Assembly: GCA_029582265.1 (NCBI GenBank)
Contig: CM055828.1
Location: 7,645,902 to 7,709,901 of the forward strand
From: Zoroaster sp. YZ-2022
Lineage: Eukaryota > Echinodermata > Asteroidea > Forcipulatida > Zoroasteridae
Length of the DNA: 64,000 bases
Direction of reading: 5' to 3'
In this document: positions 49,523 through 62,900 of the stretch, piece after piece
How positions within the stretch are numbered: position 1 is the first letter of the stretch
Layout: every line of letters starts with the position of its first letter
Position numbers and translations under genes: made by a program
Notes under the pieces: model-generated
The model's database searches: none
Told to the model about the DNA's origin: nothing
The model's input: the letters and a program-made list of their open reading frames with translations, nothing else

Positions 49523-50941
49523 ATTTAAATGCATGTTTCTAAAATTTACTCTTATGGTTGAGACCCATTTCATATATGTATATATAATTTATATCTGATT
49601 TGTCTAAATATGTATATTTATCGCACTCTTAATATTGCATAGTATTTCCAAACTGTCGTGGGCTTATCAGAAAGAAATCAATATTCTTATAACGGTCAGT
49701 CATACTGACCCAACCACTCTACTTGAGTTCTAGACTCAAGTTGCTATTTTCGTTGACTTACTGATTTCAGTCATTGCAACAACATGACTAAAGTACACAC
49801 GCACTGAAAGACTCGACTTGGCTCGTCTCAGCTCTTTGCTGGTGTTAACAAAAGGGAAGCAAACACAAAATAAATGGAACGGAATGTATAATGAAACGGT
49901 AAACATACATGTAGAAAAGGCATATAGTTTTATATAATAGACCCCCGAGTTTCTTAACTCGCGGGTAACGTTGAGTTCATGGAACACATTTTGTGAAGTT
50001 GGCAAACTGTACAGGCTACAATGGTGATCAAAACTGTTGTCAACAAGAACTGTTTGCGAGGAAAGTTCCGTTTTAATTCAACTCAACTTTGAATGGGGTG
50101 TGCCGATAGGTTTTGCACACAATGGTAGGCGTGTATAAGCCTATATATCAGTCCTGTGGCAAAAAACAATTAGGGAGTACCAGCAGTATGCCTATGTGGA
50201 GGGACACAAATTGCTTTTGTTCCTGTGGGAGTCCACAACAACTCTAACAATATTGCACTGGCCGTCTTGCTGCTAGGGGTCCGGTGGGGGTGAGGGGGTG
50301 GGGGGGTGGGGGGTGGCGGTCATGCTAACTGTGATAATGGTGGACGTCACTCTGCACCATTATAAACACCCCTAGCTAACCACTTGAGAATTCATCGAAC
50401 TGTAATGTCACTTATCGGCCACTGGAGTCTGTTTCATTGGCAAAGTGGGGGATCCAAAATAGGAATAAAATATCTTTACCGTAACAGTGTTCAAATTGTA
50501 CTTCTTCTCCTGACCAACCGTAATTAATGCATTACCGGTATACTGCGTTAAAAGGGGTCTTTTTTTCAGGGCCCCTATTGCATACAAATCATACCCAGTT
50601 GCAGTCTTACCCCTTGTGTTTTTCGTGAACTTATACTACGTACAGATATTACTTGATATGTGCCCGAACCGACCGCTAATACTCTTGACTGTCAAAAAAT
50701 GTTACAGTCAGTTCAGGCGCCCTGTGCATTATGTGCAATCCTTCTCATTGGGTTCAATGTATCATAAGCTCACAAAAAGCATGACAAGGGTGCATTTTTA
50801 AGACCCGTTTTCTTGTAGACATTATGGTTTTTTTTTCCAAGATGCTAGCCAAAAAATCATTCTGGGTCCAGCCAGATTCATTAACCCAAGGCAGATGGGA
50901 AATATAAATATAGCCTTATTACACTTTGGAATGTACGTTCA
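48797..50941 (-). other. Probable Prr5 3'UTR / downstream region
   Basis: Downstream (minus strand) of the stop at 50942-50944 the sequence is AT-rich and mostly repeat-free. AATAAA signals on the minus strand lie at 49367-49372 and 49004-49009, one in each copy of a tandem duplication. A G-rich stretch (plus strand, about 50278-50328) reads as C-rich in the transcript. The real end of the mRNA is not visible. Confidence 0.4.
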
Positions 50942-53900
50942 TCAGCACTCATGGTCTGTCATTTCATAAGTGCGTTTCTTCTCGTCCTCCAGTAGCGTTT
51001 CGAGCGACGAGAGCACGTGGCTCCCTCTCCGGCGCGAGTTCGGCGATCTTCGGATGGCGCCGAGACTCGCCGAGTGTTCCCGAGGGGACATTGTTGGAGT
51101 GTGGATGGGCGAAGAGAGCATGTCCGTGGATCTGGATGTCACGGTCGGCTCGGTGAACTGGAGGCTGGTTGGCCTTGAGCGTCCTCGGCCGTTTTCTGTT
51201 GAAGGGAGAATTATACACCGAGCTTACGGTGTTTGAAAGTTGTACAATTTGACTGAAGAATATAATTCCCTGATTGACTCACTTATTTATAATATTGACA
51301 CATACTTGAAGCATAGTTTTGCCGTTCTACCATACACTGTCCCCTCTCGGTGTTGTTTCTAATTATTGACGGGAACGGAATCAGAGCAGTGAGAGAATAA
51401 AACAGATCAGTAAGCCAGATATATCATTTCTACAATCCTGGCCAGAATTGTTGGCAAACCTTGACACACACACAAGTTTCAATAAGTCCCCCTGCCACCC
51501 TCCCTATTTCTTCCCGTCTAATGTTGAACGTACAGGAGAACGTTTTGAGGAAGGACAGCACTGCATGGTTCTGACTGGACATTGGAAACTCTGAACAAAA
51601 TGCTTACCCTGTATTCTTCGAATTGTATCTGGCAACATCGGTTGAATTTTCGCAGCCACTGTGGGCTCGTCACCTCCGAAGTAGAGCCCCCTCGTTCCCA
51701 GGTATGGACAGACGACCTTAGCAACCAGGCATTCGATATGGAGGTGTTCCTCTGATGGGTAGCCGCTCTCGCGCACGCTCTGGAGATGTAACAACATCTG
51801 GACTATTTCGCCGGGAACGGCTGATCTGTCGGCCGAAACAGCATCTGTGTAATCCAGAAATTATTATGTTAAAGTAATTCCAAAATAAGCAAATTGGTCC
51901 AATTATAATGTACACAACTTACTGTAATTTAGTGTAAAAGCTGATGGTTGTTTCAATCTTCCCTGGCTATTAGTTTTGTCTGAGGTACCGTCATTAATCT
52001 TAAGAAAAGTTAAATTGTTGTCAATAACATTTAGTTCGAATTTAAGACTTGGTACCCAGTCCTAAATTCATGCAGTACTGTCCACTATAATGAGACATTT
52101 CTCTGGACTGTGTGATGTACGATTACAGTACGATTATTACAGTACGATTTGATGACATTCCTTTTAAACGTATGTGCCCAAGACTGTCATGCTTTAAACT
52201 CCATACCGAGGTAATGTCTTTACCTTAAACCGGCTGCGATCGGGCTGCGATCGGGCTGCGCTCGGGCTGCGACCACAAAATCATGAAAGCGCAGAGGTGA
52301 GCGCAGTAAGGTCTCCTAGAACGGATCGATGACGCAGTGGAAACTCGCTTGGTCGGGAGAGGAACGCCATGGTCGCCCTGGGACGCCTGACCGCGGCGAC
52401 CGTTTTGTGCATGCACAAAATGGTCGCCGAGGCTCGGCGCTCTGATCAGATCGCTGTAGTGTAAGGACTCAGTACGGTCGCAGCGGCAGCACAAAGCGAG
52501 CGGCATGAACGCAAGCGAGCGCAGCAAGGACGCACACGAGCGTCTTGTGGTCGCAGCGGGAGTAAATCTTGTCCGCTGCGTCTGTACTGAGTTCTCACTA
52601 CGTCCATTGCGATGTCGCTACGTCTCTCTCCCGTCCTTGTTGCGCTGTTACTGCGCTTCTACGGAGCGTTATTGACTTCTTCCCGCTCGTACAACGTCCA
52701 CACGGAGCTGCCGCTGCGACTATGCCGCTCCTTATACGCCCATGCGCGTCCAATGGCGATCTTCCGACGTTTGCAGTAGGCTCACAGTACGATCCCACTT
52801 GTGTGTGTGTGTGTGTGTGTGCTGTGCCACACACACACAAATGGTATGTGCCCTCGTCAAGCGGGGAAAGCGGACTGATGACTGGCGGTCGCAGCGGGGT
52901 CTATTTATGCTCGCCGCGCGGACGCATCGAACGTTTCGAGAACGTACTGCGGACGTCATAAGGGCGTAACGCGAGCGCGCTTGGTCGCGTAGAGCGCCGT
53001 GGGAGCGCGTTCGAACTCCACACTGGACGAGATGGGAGCGCGGTGGGTCGCAGCAGGAGCGCCGTGAGCGCGATGGGAGCGTACTAAAATCTCCGTTGTT
53101 TGACATTTTCAGAAATTTTCGGACAGTTTTCCGCGATCGTAATGCGTTTTGCAAAAAATTTAAGCGCACAGCGAGCTCCGTCCCGTCGCAATAGAGTGTG
53201 ACAGGGTTATTATTGGTCAACCCAACTTATCTTTAAGCTATGGCCAACAGCGCCACTTGGCAACTCACCTTTCAGTGTGTGCAGTTTTAAGACGATGTGG
53301 TCTCGAAATCCCAATAAGCTCAACTGTAATATCGTCAAGCCTCTTGTCTGTGAGAAACGAAAAGGAAAGAAAAAACATAATTGTAGCAAACGTTCCCGCC
53401 ATCTTGCATCCAGCACAGCACGTGGCAAGTGAGACTTAGCAGAAGAATTACTGAGGAGTATGCATGCATTGTAGATGACCATTATTTAAAGAAACTGACA
53501 AGTATCCATATTTGTTATGTCCCAATTTTTGTCGCGGCCCTTTCTCCTTGTATCCACTCCTGACATAGGAATATTTATATTGAGCCTTTATCACGAACTT
53601 ACCTGAACTGGACAGAATATTGCTCGTAAAGTTGGGAGGATTTCACAGAAGAATTTTGTCCACTGCTTGGCAAGGCTTGAGAGAAGTTTGGGGCCTAGTA
53701 ATGAAACAGTAGATTATTTAACGTAAAAGTAAGTAAGACTAATTGCGGTGACACCATGTGGAATCTCAATTGAGTAGTAATTAGTTCTGAAAAGAACTGG
53801 AGGTAGGCCTACAACTCGACGTTTCGATCAGTATGCTCTGATTCTCCTGAGGACGATCAGAGCATACTGATCGAAACGTCGAGTTGTACCACCAGTTCTT

Positions 53901-56900
53901 TTCAGAACTAATTACTACTCAATTGAGATTCCACATGGTGTCACCGCAATTAGTCTTACTTATCATCCTCACCATGCAAAGCTACAAGGTTTTACCTAAC
54001 GTAAAAGTAGTCATCCATAAAAAAAATACAAGAGCTCAAATAACATTGTAGCCTATATATACACTCGACTACACATTTAGTATTTAAGGTTGGGCAAATC
54101 CCCTTTAAGTCCCTATATGCAGAGCCTGTAAACAGCCGTTGCACGGTACCGGCGTGTCATATCATTATCGACGTTTGATAAAATAATATTTTCCACACGA
54201 TTTCTCGCGCCAAAAGGCATTTTTGGCGCGATATCTAGGCTTATACAACTGTGGGCCGAGAAAATCAAAGACGTCGGAGCGTAGCGGAACATAATACGAA
54301 GGAGAGACGGTGAAGCAAATTGTAACCCTGGACGTACGCAAAGCGATCAAAATGATGCAGGATCTGAGGCTCGCTATGGCACCCGACCGGTCGATGCGCG
54401 AAGCCAGGTGATAGTTGTGGCGGGTATCAAACAACCCCAACATGTTTATCTTACAATTTTGTCCGTCAGATTTTTTCGTTAACCCGTCAGTGTGGAAAAT
54501 TATTTCAGTTATCATAAGCCTGGGACGACTAGATTAAATAACGCCATGCCGCTGTCCGTTTTATTGGTTCCGGACGTTGGTTCTATCATTTTAAATTCTG
54601 TTTTGAAAGAATGACATAATTATGACATAATAATGACTGGTGCCCGAATACAAGACTAAAGTGCTTATTGAACTACGGAAATGTAACTGGAATCCATACT
54701 ATAACGTTCTTATAAATATTTATCAAGCATTGATATCATAATATTTCTCATATTTGAAATTCAAAGAGAGTTGCTGTCCCTTCCAAGAACATAAACTTTT
54801 TTATACAGGTCTTAAATATCTGATTTTGTTCTAGAATTACCTTTTGGCCTCTTAGTTTCGTAGGATGACAATGGATGTTTTTGAACAATATTGGTTTTTC
54901 CTTTTTGAACATCAATCTTTTTTTATTAAATAATAATTCACCATCCATGACATACAAAACAAATCTATAGCCGGCATGATGTGCTGCACGTTTGTGTATG
55001 CATAATTGCCATTATCAAAATTAATAGGCCTACACCGATGACCTTTTTAAGGTAAAATCTGAGGTCATCTTGGCCTCAGACATTAAAGGGACAGTATCGT
55101 CACAATCAGAGCAGACTTTCAACAGGGCTTTAAGACTGATAGATTGAAGCAACATCATTATAACAGTGTTCAGAGGACGGTGCAGATGTTTAATCAAAGA
55201 AAGAGTTGCATAATACGTAGGGAATCGCTTACGCCATCGACATGACGCCACTGGTACAATCGAGCTGAAAACATAAGACACTTTTGTCTTGGAATTTTCA
55301 GCTGACGAAAACCTGATGAAAAAGGCAATAATAATGTTTCTGGGAACAACCCAGCAAGTATAATGTAACTCAATATATAGGGCACCCAAACCACGTTTTC
55401 CATCTGTAATAATCAATACATCAAGAATTCCCTACATTAACAGAAGGTATCTTTAATACCATGTATACAAATTACAATCGCTGGATATTCTGGTGAGGCA
55501 CATTCGAACTATTATTTTGACGAATTACAGCTAGTAATAATTTGCGATGTCAATTTCAGCGAAGTGAGAAATGGCCATTCACTTTGAGCATCCATGCATG
55601 ATGGGCTTATATTAATCATAATATTAATCATAAATTTAAGTCATGTGTTTGTTATTAATGAGATCTGTTGCTTAGCGACATTGGAATGAATATGCAATTA
55701 CGTTCTGAATGATATATTTCACCTTTTGTATGGAAATAAATTATTGAATATTGAATTTAAATGATTTCACGCATGGCTTACCATCTTCCGTTACTATGGA
55801 GCCGTACATAACATCCAGTCCTCTACGCAGAAGGTTTTTCTGTGAAAAAAGGGTGTAAAATATCATCAGATAAGATGGAGCCATAAATTACGATACGCTA
55901 AAGGAAAAGCTTTGTGTGTGTGTGGTTTGGTGATGGTCATATGGTGACACATAGCATCAAACGAAATATTTCATTGGAGGAAGGGCAACAAATAGCTTAA
56001 ATTTAAATATTTCACCAATAATTTGTCAAAAGCATGGTTTAGCAGTAAGGTTTGACAGGGCCCGCCAAAATTCATTTTAGGACTTAATTGCTGTTAAATC
56101 CATGATGCTTCTGCATACTAAATTTTTAGTGAAATGTGTCAATTTCAAGTATTAGAAAAATGTCAGATAATTGCTATTGAACAAATACAGGTGATACATC
56201 TTTAAGTACTTTCACTTTATTTATGACGTACAATCGATGTAGTCTGCCGTGCATAATTTATGTCCGGATCAGGATGGATAACACGGAATGTTGGTCGAAC
56301 TAAATATGTGAATAATTTTAAAAGTCTCATAAATGCGAACTCCTACTGTGTTATAACTATCGGTTTTTATATAATTATATGAAATTCTTCATTCTATCAT
56401 AGGCTTGGTAGCCATGGCTTATAGAAAGCCTATAAGTAATGACGGTATATTGACAACATTAACCAGTTTATAGCATCATAATAAATAGGCTTGAACAATA
56501 ACGAAACAAAGATTGTAGAAATAGCCGCTACGAAGTCATGGGAACGCGACGTCACACAACGCTAACAATGTTTCACTTGACGTGGAACACATGACTAAAT
56601 CAGCGATGTCAAAATGATAAAAACAGATGGAATGTCACTCCATGTTATGCTCATTTTAAATAAACATGTAAGTAAAGAGGCATTGTCATGCAGAAGTTAT
56701 GCCTATCAACGGCTTTAAAATAATAACCATAGATTGCACTAAAATAACAATTTTGAAAATAAACGTTTCTCTAAGTACATTTTAGTGAAAACTGAATAGA
56801 CGCTGTAACATAATGCGCTTATTTAGTCTACACCCCGTCTATTCTATACGAAAGCGTCAGTTTGAGTGCATAATTTCTGTATCACGAAAACATACACGTT

Positions 56901-59900
56901 CTAACCGCTCGTCTGTTGATGTGCGCCTTTGAGAAAGTAGTCTAGCCCCGGGAATACGGCAAGCACTTGAATATAATTATACACTTCATTAATTAAAGGA
57001 GCTGCCTGAACCAATGCTATGTCAACAGCCGCGATTTATTCCAGATCGTGTGACAGTTGTTTCCAAAAATGCAACTCAGTGAATGCTCAGTGTTTCTTCT
57101 CTAATATTATTATAGGCATATAGGCATATGTCTAATTAATTTTAAGAAGACTGTGCACAAATCAAGTTAACATCTGAGCATCAGATCGTGTGATTTTTAT
57201 TTCCACCCAAGGTAGCTGAAAATACAAACCTTGATATGATAATAATGATTATACACTCAATACTGTTTTATATAGGGCCTCATGCATTTTCGAACAACAA
57301 ATCCTACCGCAGTTGGGTTTCCCCGAAAATAATCATGATGGAAAGTGCTATTAAATCGCTAAGATTAGGCTCCACATATTAACAGGCCAATAAAATAGGT
57401 TTATAAGTTCAGATAATTAGTTAAAATTCAGCAAATTGCCAATGGTATAGCCAATACTGTCTGGTTCATATAATGATGTAGTGATTCTAAATAAATAGTT
57501 ACCTGTCTGAATTGGTTACCGTTTCCCTACACAAAATAAATAAATGGGCCTACTAAAATAAAGAATGCATTTTTTTCAAATTAATTTGAACAAAAAGAAC
57601 CTGATTGAGATAAAATGGTAGCATATTTCCACCCATTAAACGATGACTGCTTTAAAGTGGCATTTCTATCATGGCCACTGGTGATAGAGCATGCGTAAAT
57701 GAAGTCGTCGTCTGATATGATCAGAGCGACATCGAATAGCTGTTTGGATGGGTATTTTCATGTATATAACGTTTAGTGCATGTGTACAAAATTAAAATTG
57801 GTAATTTGAAGAGGACCTTGCCAAAAATATATGTCCCCGTGGGAATTCTGTATACTGGTTCAATATTGGACCTCAGTGATGATCATAATGTAATGTGTAC
57901 ACTGTGGTGAACAAACTGAAACTGCAGAGCAGTTGCCGCCAAAATAATGTATTAGGCTATCAGTCTGCCGCTTTGCCGTATAGTTAGTTACACGACGTTA
58001 ATCGAGCTATAATGTGGAATTGGACGTGTGCATGGACATTCTAAATTCAGGGTTGGGAAGACGGGGCATGTCCCGACATATTTTTGATAGGGGACGGTTA
58101 TGGTAAAGTCCTTCAATAAGTGTATATCCTCCTAAAAAGTCCGACATCTCTAATTTGAAACTGAATTTTATTTGTGCCATTATATCCTAGCAGCGTAGAC
58201 TATATATTTCTGAGACGGCAGCTGACAGTGAAATCCACGATAAATGTGCATGTTATCAATGATAAAAACACTCCAAAAATGTGATCTCATAAGTTTTGCT
58301 CAGGGATAGAGGATGATATAGTGGGTGGACTCACTGGACTGCCTTTAACTGTCCCCCAATCGTCACGAGAAAATGGCTGCCATCCCTGCTCCCATGACGG
58401 ACCATGTAATGACGGTCCGATACTAGCAAATGATTCCTCCGCTTGGGATATCAGGTTGGCTTAGTGGTCCCCAATTTGTTCTTCCATTGTGTTCATATTG
58501 GACCACTTGACCAATATGAACACCGCTGATGAACACCCCAGTTTTCACTTCTTTGGACCCGAGCGTGTGGATTTTCAGTCCCTACTTGAGCGTGTGGATT
58601 TTCCCTATTTCCATTGGGTTTCTACTTCCTCCCAATCTAAAACTTAATTTTCTACATTCGAAGCTGGGCCCCAAGGAAGAACATTTATAATCATTGATCA
58701 GGATACCCAAGGTAAATCAGGTGGTAATACATTATTAGCATGAAACATTGATAATTTCGATCTCAGGAAATTTTAATATAAAATTTTGCACAAATACCCC
58801 TGCAATTGTGATTAATCACGTGGTCGTAGGCCGTTGAGTACACCAGTCGTACTATAGGTAATTAGACCATGAGCAGTTTTAAGTTACCCTGTGCCACTGA
58901 TCTCTATTAAACTGTATAATACAGATCAGTGCCCTGTGCGCGTGGAGGCAGTCTTGTACCTTGTCTCTTCAACCGACAGGCATACAATACGTGGAAGCAG
59001 TTGGATTCAGTTGCGCTAACTGCTGGAAATACGTACACGTCAAAGCTTTTGTATTTTTTCAGCTGGGTTGTTTTGATGGAAACCTTTTACAAATAAACTA
59101 CCATTATTCGGCAGCAGAGCTAACATTGCATGTAATTTTAAGACTAAGTCCATTTAAAGATCATATCACCCGTGTTTTACTGGAAATTCCGGAAGTTTTA
59201 TTTTTCATTGGAACATTGATAATTTCCTTTTTAGAAAGCAAAACAAACACCTTGAAATGAGATATTTCACAAAATAGTTGTCAAACGTTTGGTTTTACAG
59301 TCCAAAATTAATTCATTTCGGTAAATATATTTCTGTATAACCATGCTTCTCACGATTATTTTGAGAAAGATGGCATTATCAAGTAAAATTCATATAATGC
59401 CCAAGACAGTTTAGACAATCTGATTGGACAAAACGTAATCACGTGGAAGTGTAATAACGGATGGTATAGACTGGCTTATCAATGTACTTTAGATGTGTTT
59501 CGTGTGTCCCCAAAACGGGAATTTGCCCATTTCTATTTGGATTTATTAAAAAAAACATTACATTGTTGTTTTTTTATATTTTGAAAACGAAATCGATACA
59601 GGCATTTATGAATGGGAATAACAATTTGACGCTTGGTCGGTCATTACCGCAGGTTTAACGGCCAGTTTTGGGCGTGCTCACGGGCGATAAGGACCTCGCC
59701 TTGGGCTGGGTCCTTATCGCCCGTGACCACGCCCAAAACGGTTGTTAACCTGCGTTAAAGACCGCGCGACAAACTGTTATTCCCTTAGTAAAATGTTCCT
59801 ATGAAAAAGGCAATATTCGAAAATTGCCGTGAAATTAGCCAAAAACACGGGCGATAGTCTACATCTTTAAGTTTCTTTAATCAAAAGGACAGTATGCTCT

Positions 59901-62900
59901 CAAGAAAAGACTGAAAACAAAACTCCCCTTAGGTTTTGTGTGCAATAAACCGCTGTGGGACATACAGTATAATCACAATATTTACCCGTCAAATCCAAAT
60001 TATTCATAATGGCCACACTAAGAGATTCTGCTCTCGCCCACGTGTATTGAAATAATCTTATAATGACAGCTACCTTTTCCCAGTGCGCCGGTCGCCATTT
60101 TAATAAGTTAACGTATCAAGTGAAGCTTGCGTCAAGATCAATTGACAAGTGGGAATGGAGAAATGAACTGTGATTTCTCTCCATGGTTGACGTAGAGCGT
60201 TGGCCATCATACACGAACGAAGTACACAGGAAAGGGCAACCTGGTATTATAAAATGTACTCAGTCGGATATAGCTTGGGGGGTAATTCCAGATTATTGTC
60301 CGTTAAAAGAGCATTCATGGGCACCAACTTGAGGATTCAAACAAAGGTTTTCTAAGACCCCAGAAAAAGGCAACATTTTCATGACTCTGATCCCCCCCCC
60401 CACCACCACTCAGCCCCTAAGTCAAGAACATTTGAACCATTGACCCCCATTATTAATTGACCATACAGAATAAGAATAATTCAAAACCACGAATAAATAG
60501 AATATAAATATCCTCACCTTATAGTAATCTGTAATGAATTCCCCGATTTCCGATTTCAGAGCTGCCCTATAAATACAAAGCATCATACATACTCAGACAA
60601 CATGGTGAAAATAATGTTGTTAACGAACAGCTGTTCTTGTATGATTGACCAATAGCGCAATACAAGAGTAAGTCACTGCGAATAACTGCATCCAACAACC
60701 ATGCAGTACGCATTTCACTATTCATTTGCATATATGCATAAACACCTGTTACCTCAAGTATGTTGGCGTTCATTGGACAACCATACAATCCATATGGTGC
60801 AAAAACATTGTAAAATGCTTCAATTGGACGACTTAAAGGTCCTAGGAAATAGAAATTTTTAACAGTGAAAACAATAAAGTATACCTATTGGAACATATAT
60901 TTGTCATTTGTCTATTTTATCCCCGCCCCTTTGCACCATTAAAAAAATAAATTCTGAAATTAGGGGGGCGCCACGCTCCTCCCCTACCTCCTCATTATCA
61001 TATTATAATCCGCAAATCCGTGACGTAGACCTAGGAAGGTCCAGCACTGCCTGCGATGAAGTTTCAGTCAAGTCGTACTCAAAACCACTGAAGTTGATGT
61101 GTCATATTAGATCTTCTTTTCAGCTAAATTTAGTAGATATCCCACATTTTTGGGAAATGCCTTGTAGGTGTGTTGTTGCTGGGTGTAGCAACACCACAAA
61201 GGAAGGTGTCAGCCTTCACCGATTTCCACCAGACCCTAAATACAGGCGAATTTGGACGGCGAGTGTGAAGCTGACCAGGGCGAAATGGTCAGGACCAACG
61301 GAGCACTCTATGATATGTAGCGCTCACTTTGAGCCAACATACTTTGACCGGGGCTCCAGAGCCAGTTTGGCATGAGATTTAAAGCCATGCTGCGCCCTGA
61401 TGCAGTACCAACAATATTTCCCTTAAGTCAGAAGGCCAAGAAACGTCCAGAAAAGAAAAGAGTAGCTTTCTTGAAGCGAGAAAGTCTCAGGGTAAGTTGC
61501 TTTGTTTTCCGTGTAACTTACATGTGTATGTGCACCCACAAGCAATAGGCTTATTACTAACGTTAGAGGTCGATTGTTACACTTCGCACACCACATTAAC
61601 GCTAAAATGTCGTTTCATTGTGAAGTCACTGAAGATGTCATTGTACAATTCTTTGACAATGTTAATTATGTGTGTGATTTTTGGATCTTGTTTCAAAATC
61701 ATCGAGTGCAGAATTATGTTTTGAAACGGTCATAACGACGGCTTACACAATTCACCAATGACTCCTGGCCATGTGTATCCATGCCATTGATTCGACAGGG
61801 CCTTGCGCTTCGTTTTACGGTAGAGCCTACAGTACAGATTTATCGGTGCTATACGGTCATGTTTACTATGCAACTTGCAAGTCGTGTGCACATACACTGT
61901 ACATGTGTACGTTGCGCACAGTTTATGACCCTTTTTTATAATCCCACGGTTTAACCATGGAGCAACTAAACACAATGGCAACATTGGTGCCTAACATTGG
62001 AGCTTAGTTTATTCATGGTTTATTGCTCCTAGGTCTACGTCACGAACAGCGCCACCGCGCGTTGGGCAGCATTTGAAATTAGATGAGGCAATTTTTGTAA
62101 AAATCAAATTAAAAATAATTAGCCCAATCCAGACATAAATTAAACGTAAAATCGTTTTTTATTCATATCAATTGATAAAATAACAAAAGAAAATAAATAA
62201 GCACAATTTGACTCTTCCTAGGACCTTTAAGATCGGATGACAACTTCTGTCCAATCAAATGAAACGTTTCAAAAGCTTGAAAATAACGCCTGTAAAACTA
62301 CGGTCTCGCTTTCTTATACACTGTAACGAAGGTAGCTTATAAATACTATTGAATCATTTGAATTTGTCATAATTTCAGCTTATTTAACTATGAAAATGGA
62401 GATACAACATGATATCATTCGCAAAAAACGTATGGTAAGTTGTTGATAGTATAATGTTTCGTTAATTGGTTTGGTTTTTGGCCTATGTTTCTCACAAAAA
62501 CACGTTGCAACAGACAGTCAATTTCTTTATAATTATGTTCACGCCCATCGACTTACGTGCATTGAGCTTCATACAAATCAGCATCTAGGGAATTCCTACG
62601 CCATATGCGTTAAATGACCTCAGTAACAATATCAATTAGACTTTTATAAGCATATACCAATGACATAATATTCCTTCCCTCCATGGCATAACATCTTTCC
62701 CTGTTGACTGAAACTTGAACCGAAATTATATGAAATAACCGATTAACCATTATCATTAAAATGGGGTTGTCTTTATATCGACCAAAACTACATTTTTTTT
62801 CTTTCAACATTAAAAACAAATTAAGGCATTTGGTGCATGGTTAAATAATGTTACATGTTTCCCCCAATTCCAGTAGAGGAAAATAAGTATATCGTATATT

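Noticed and set aside
52732..53220. 162-residue open frame on the minus strand
   Set aside because: It lies in the CpG-rich repeated block where stop codons are rare, has Arg/Ser-rich simple composition and runs through a (CA)n tract; no family resemblance.
54165..54515. 116-residue open frame on the minus strand
   Set aside because: It coincides with a short TIR-like element; no motif recognised and no splice context.
55030..55416. 128-residue open frame on the minus strand
   Set aside because: It ends in a MITE fragment (KVCSDCDDTVPL is the translated AGGGACAGT family), and no domain is visible.
60908..61156. N-terminal extension of the THAP reading frame
   Set aside because: Composition is non-coding-like and the THAP domain normally starts at the Met used here (61157).
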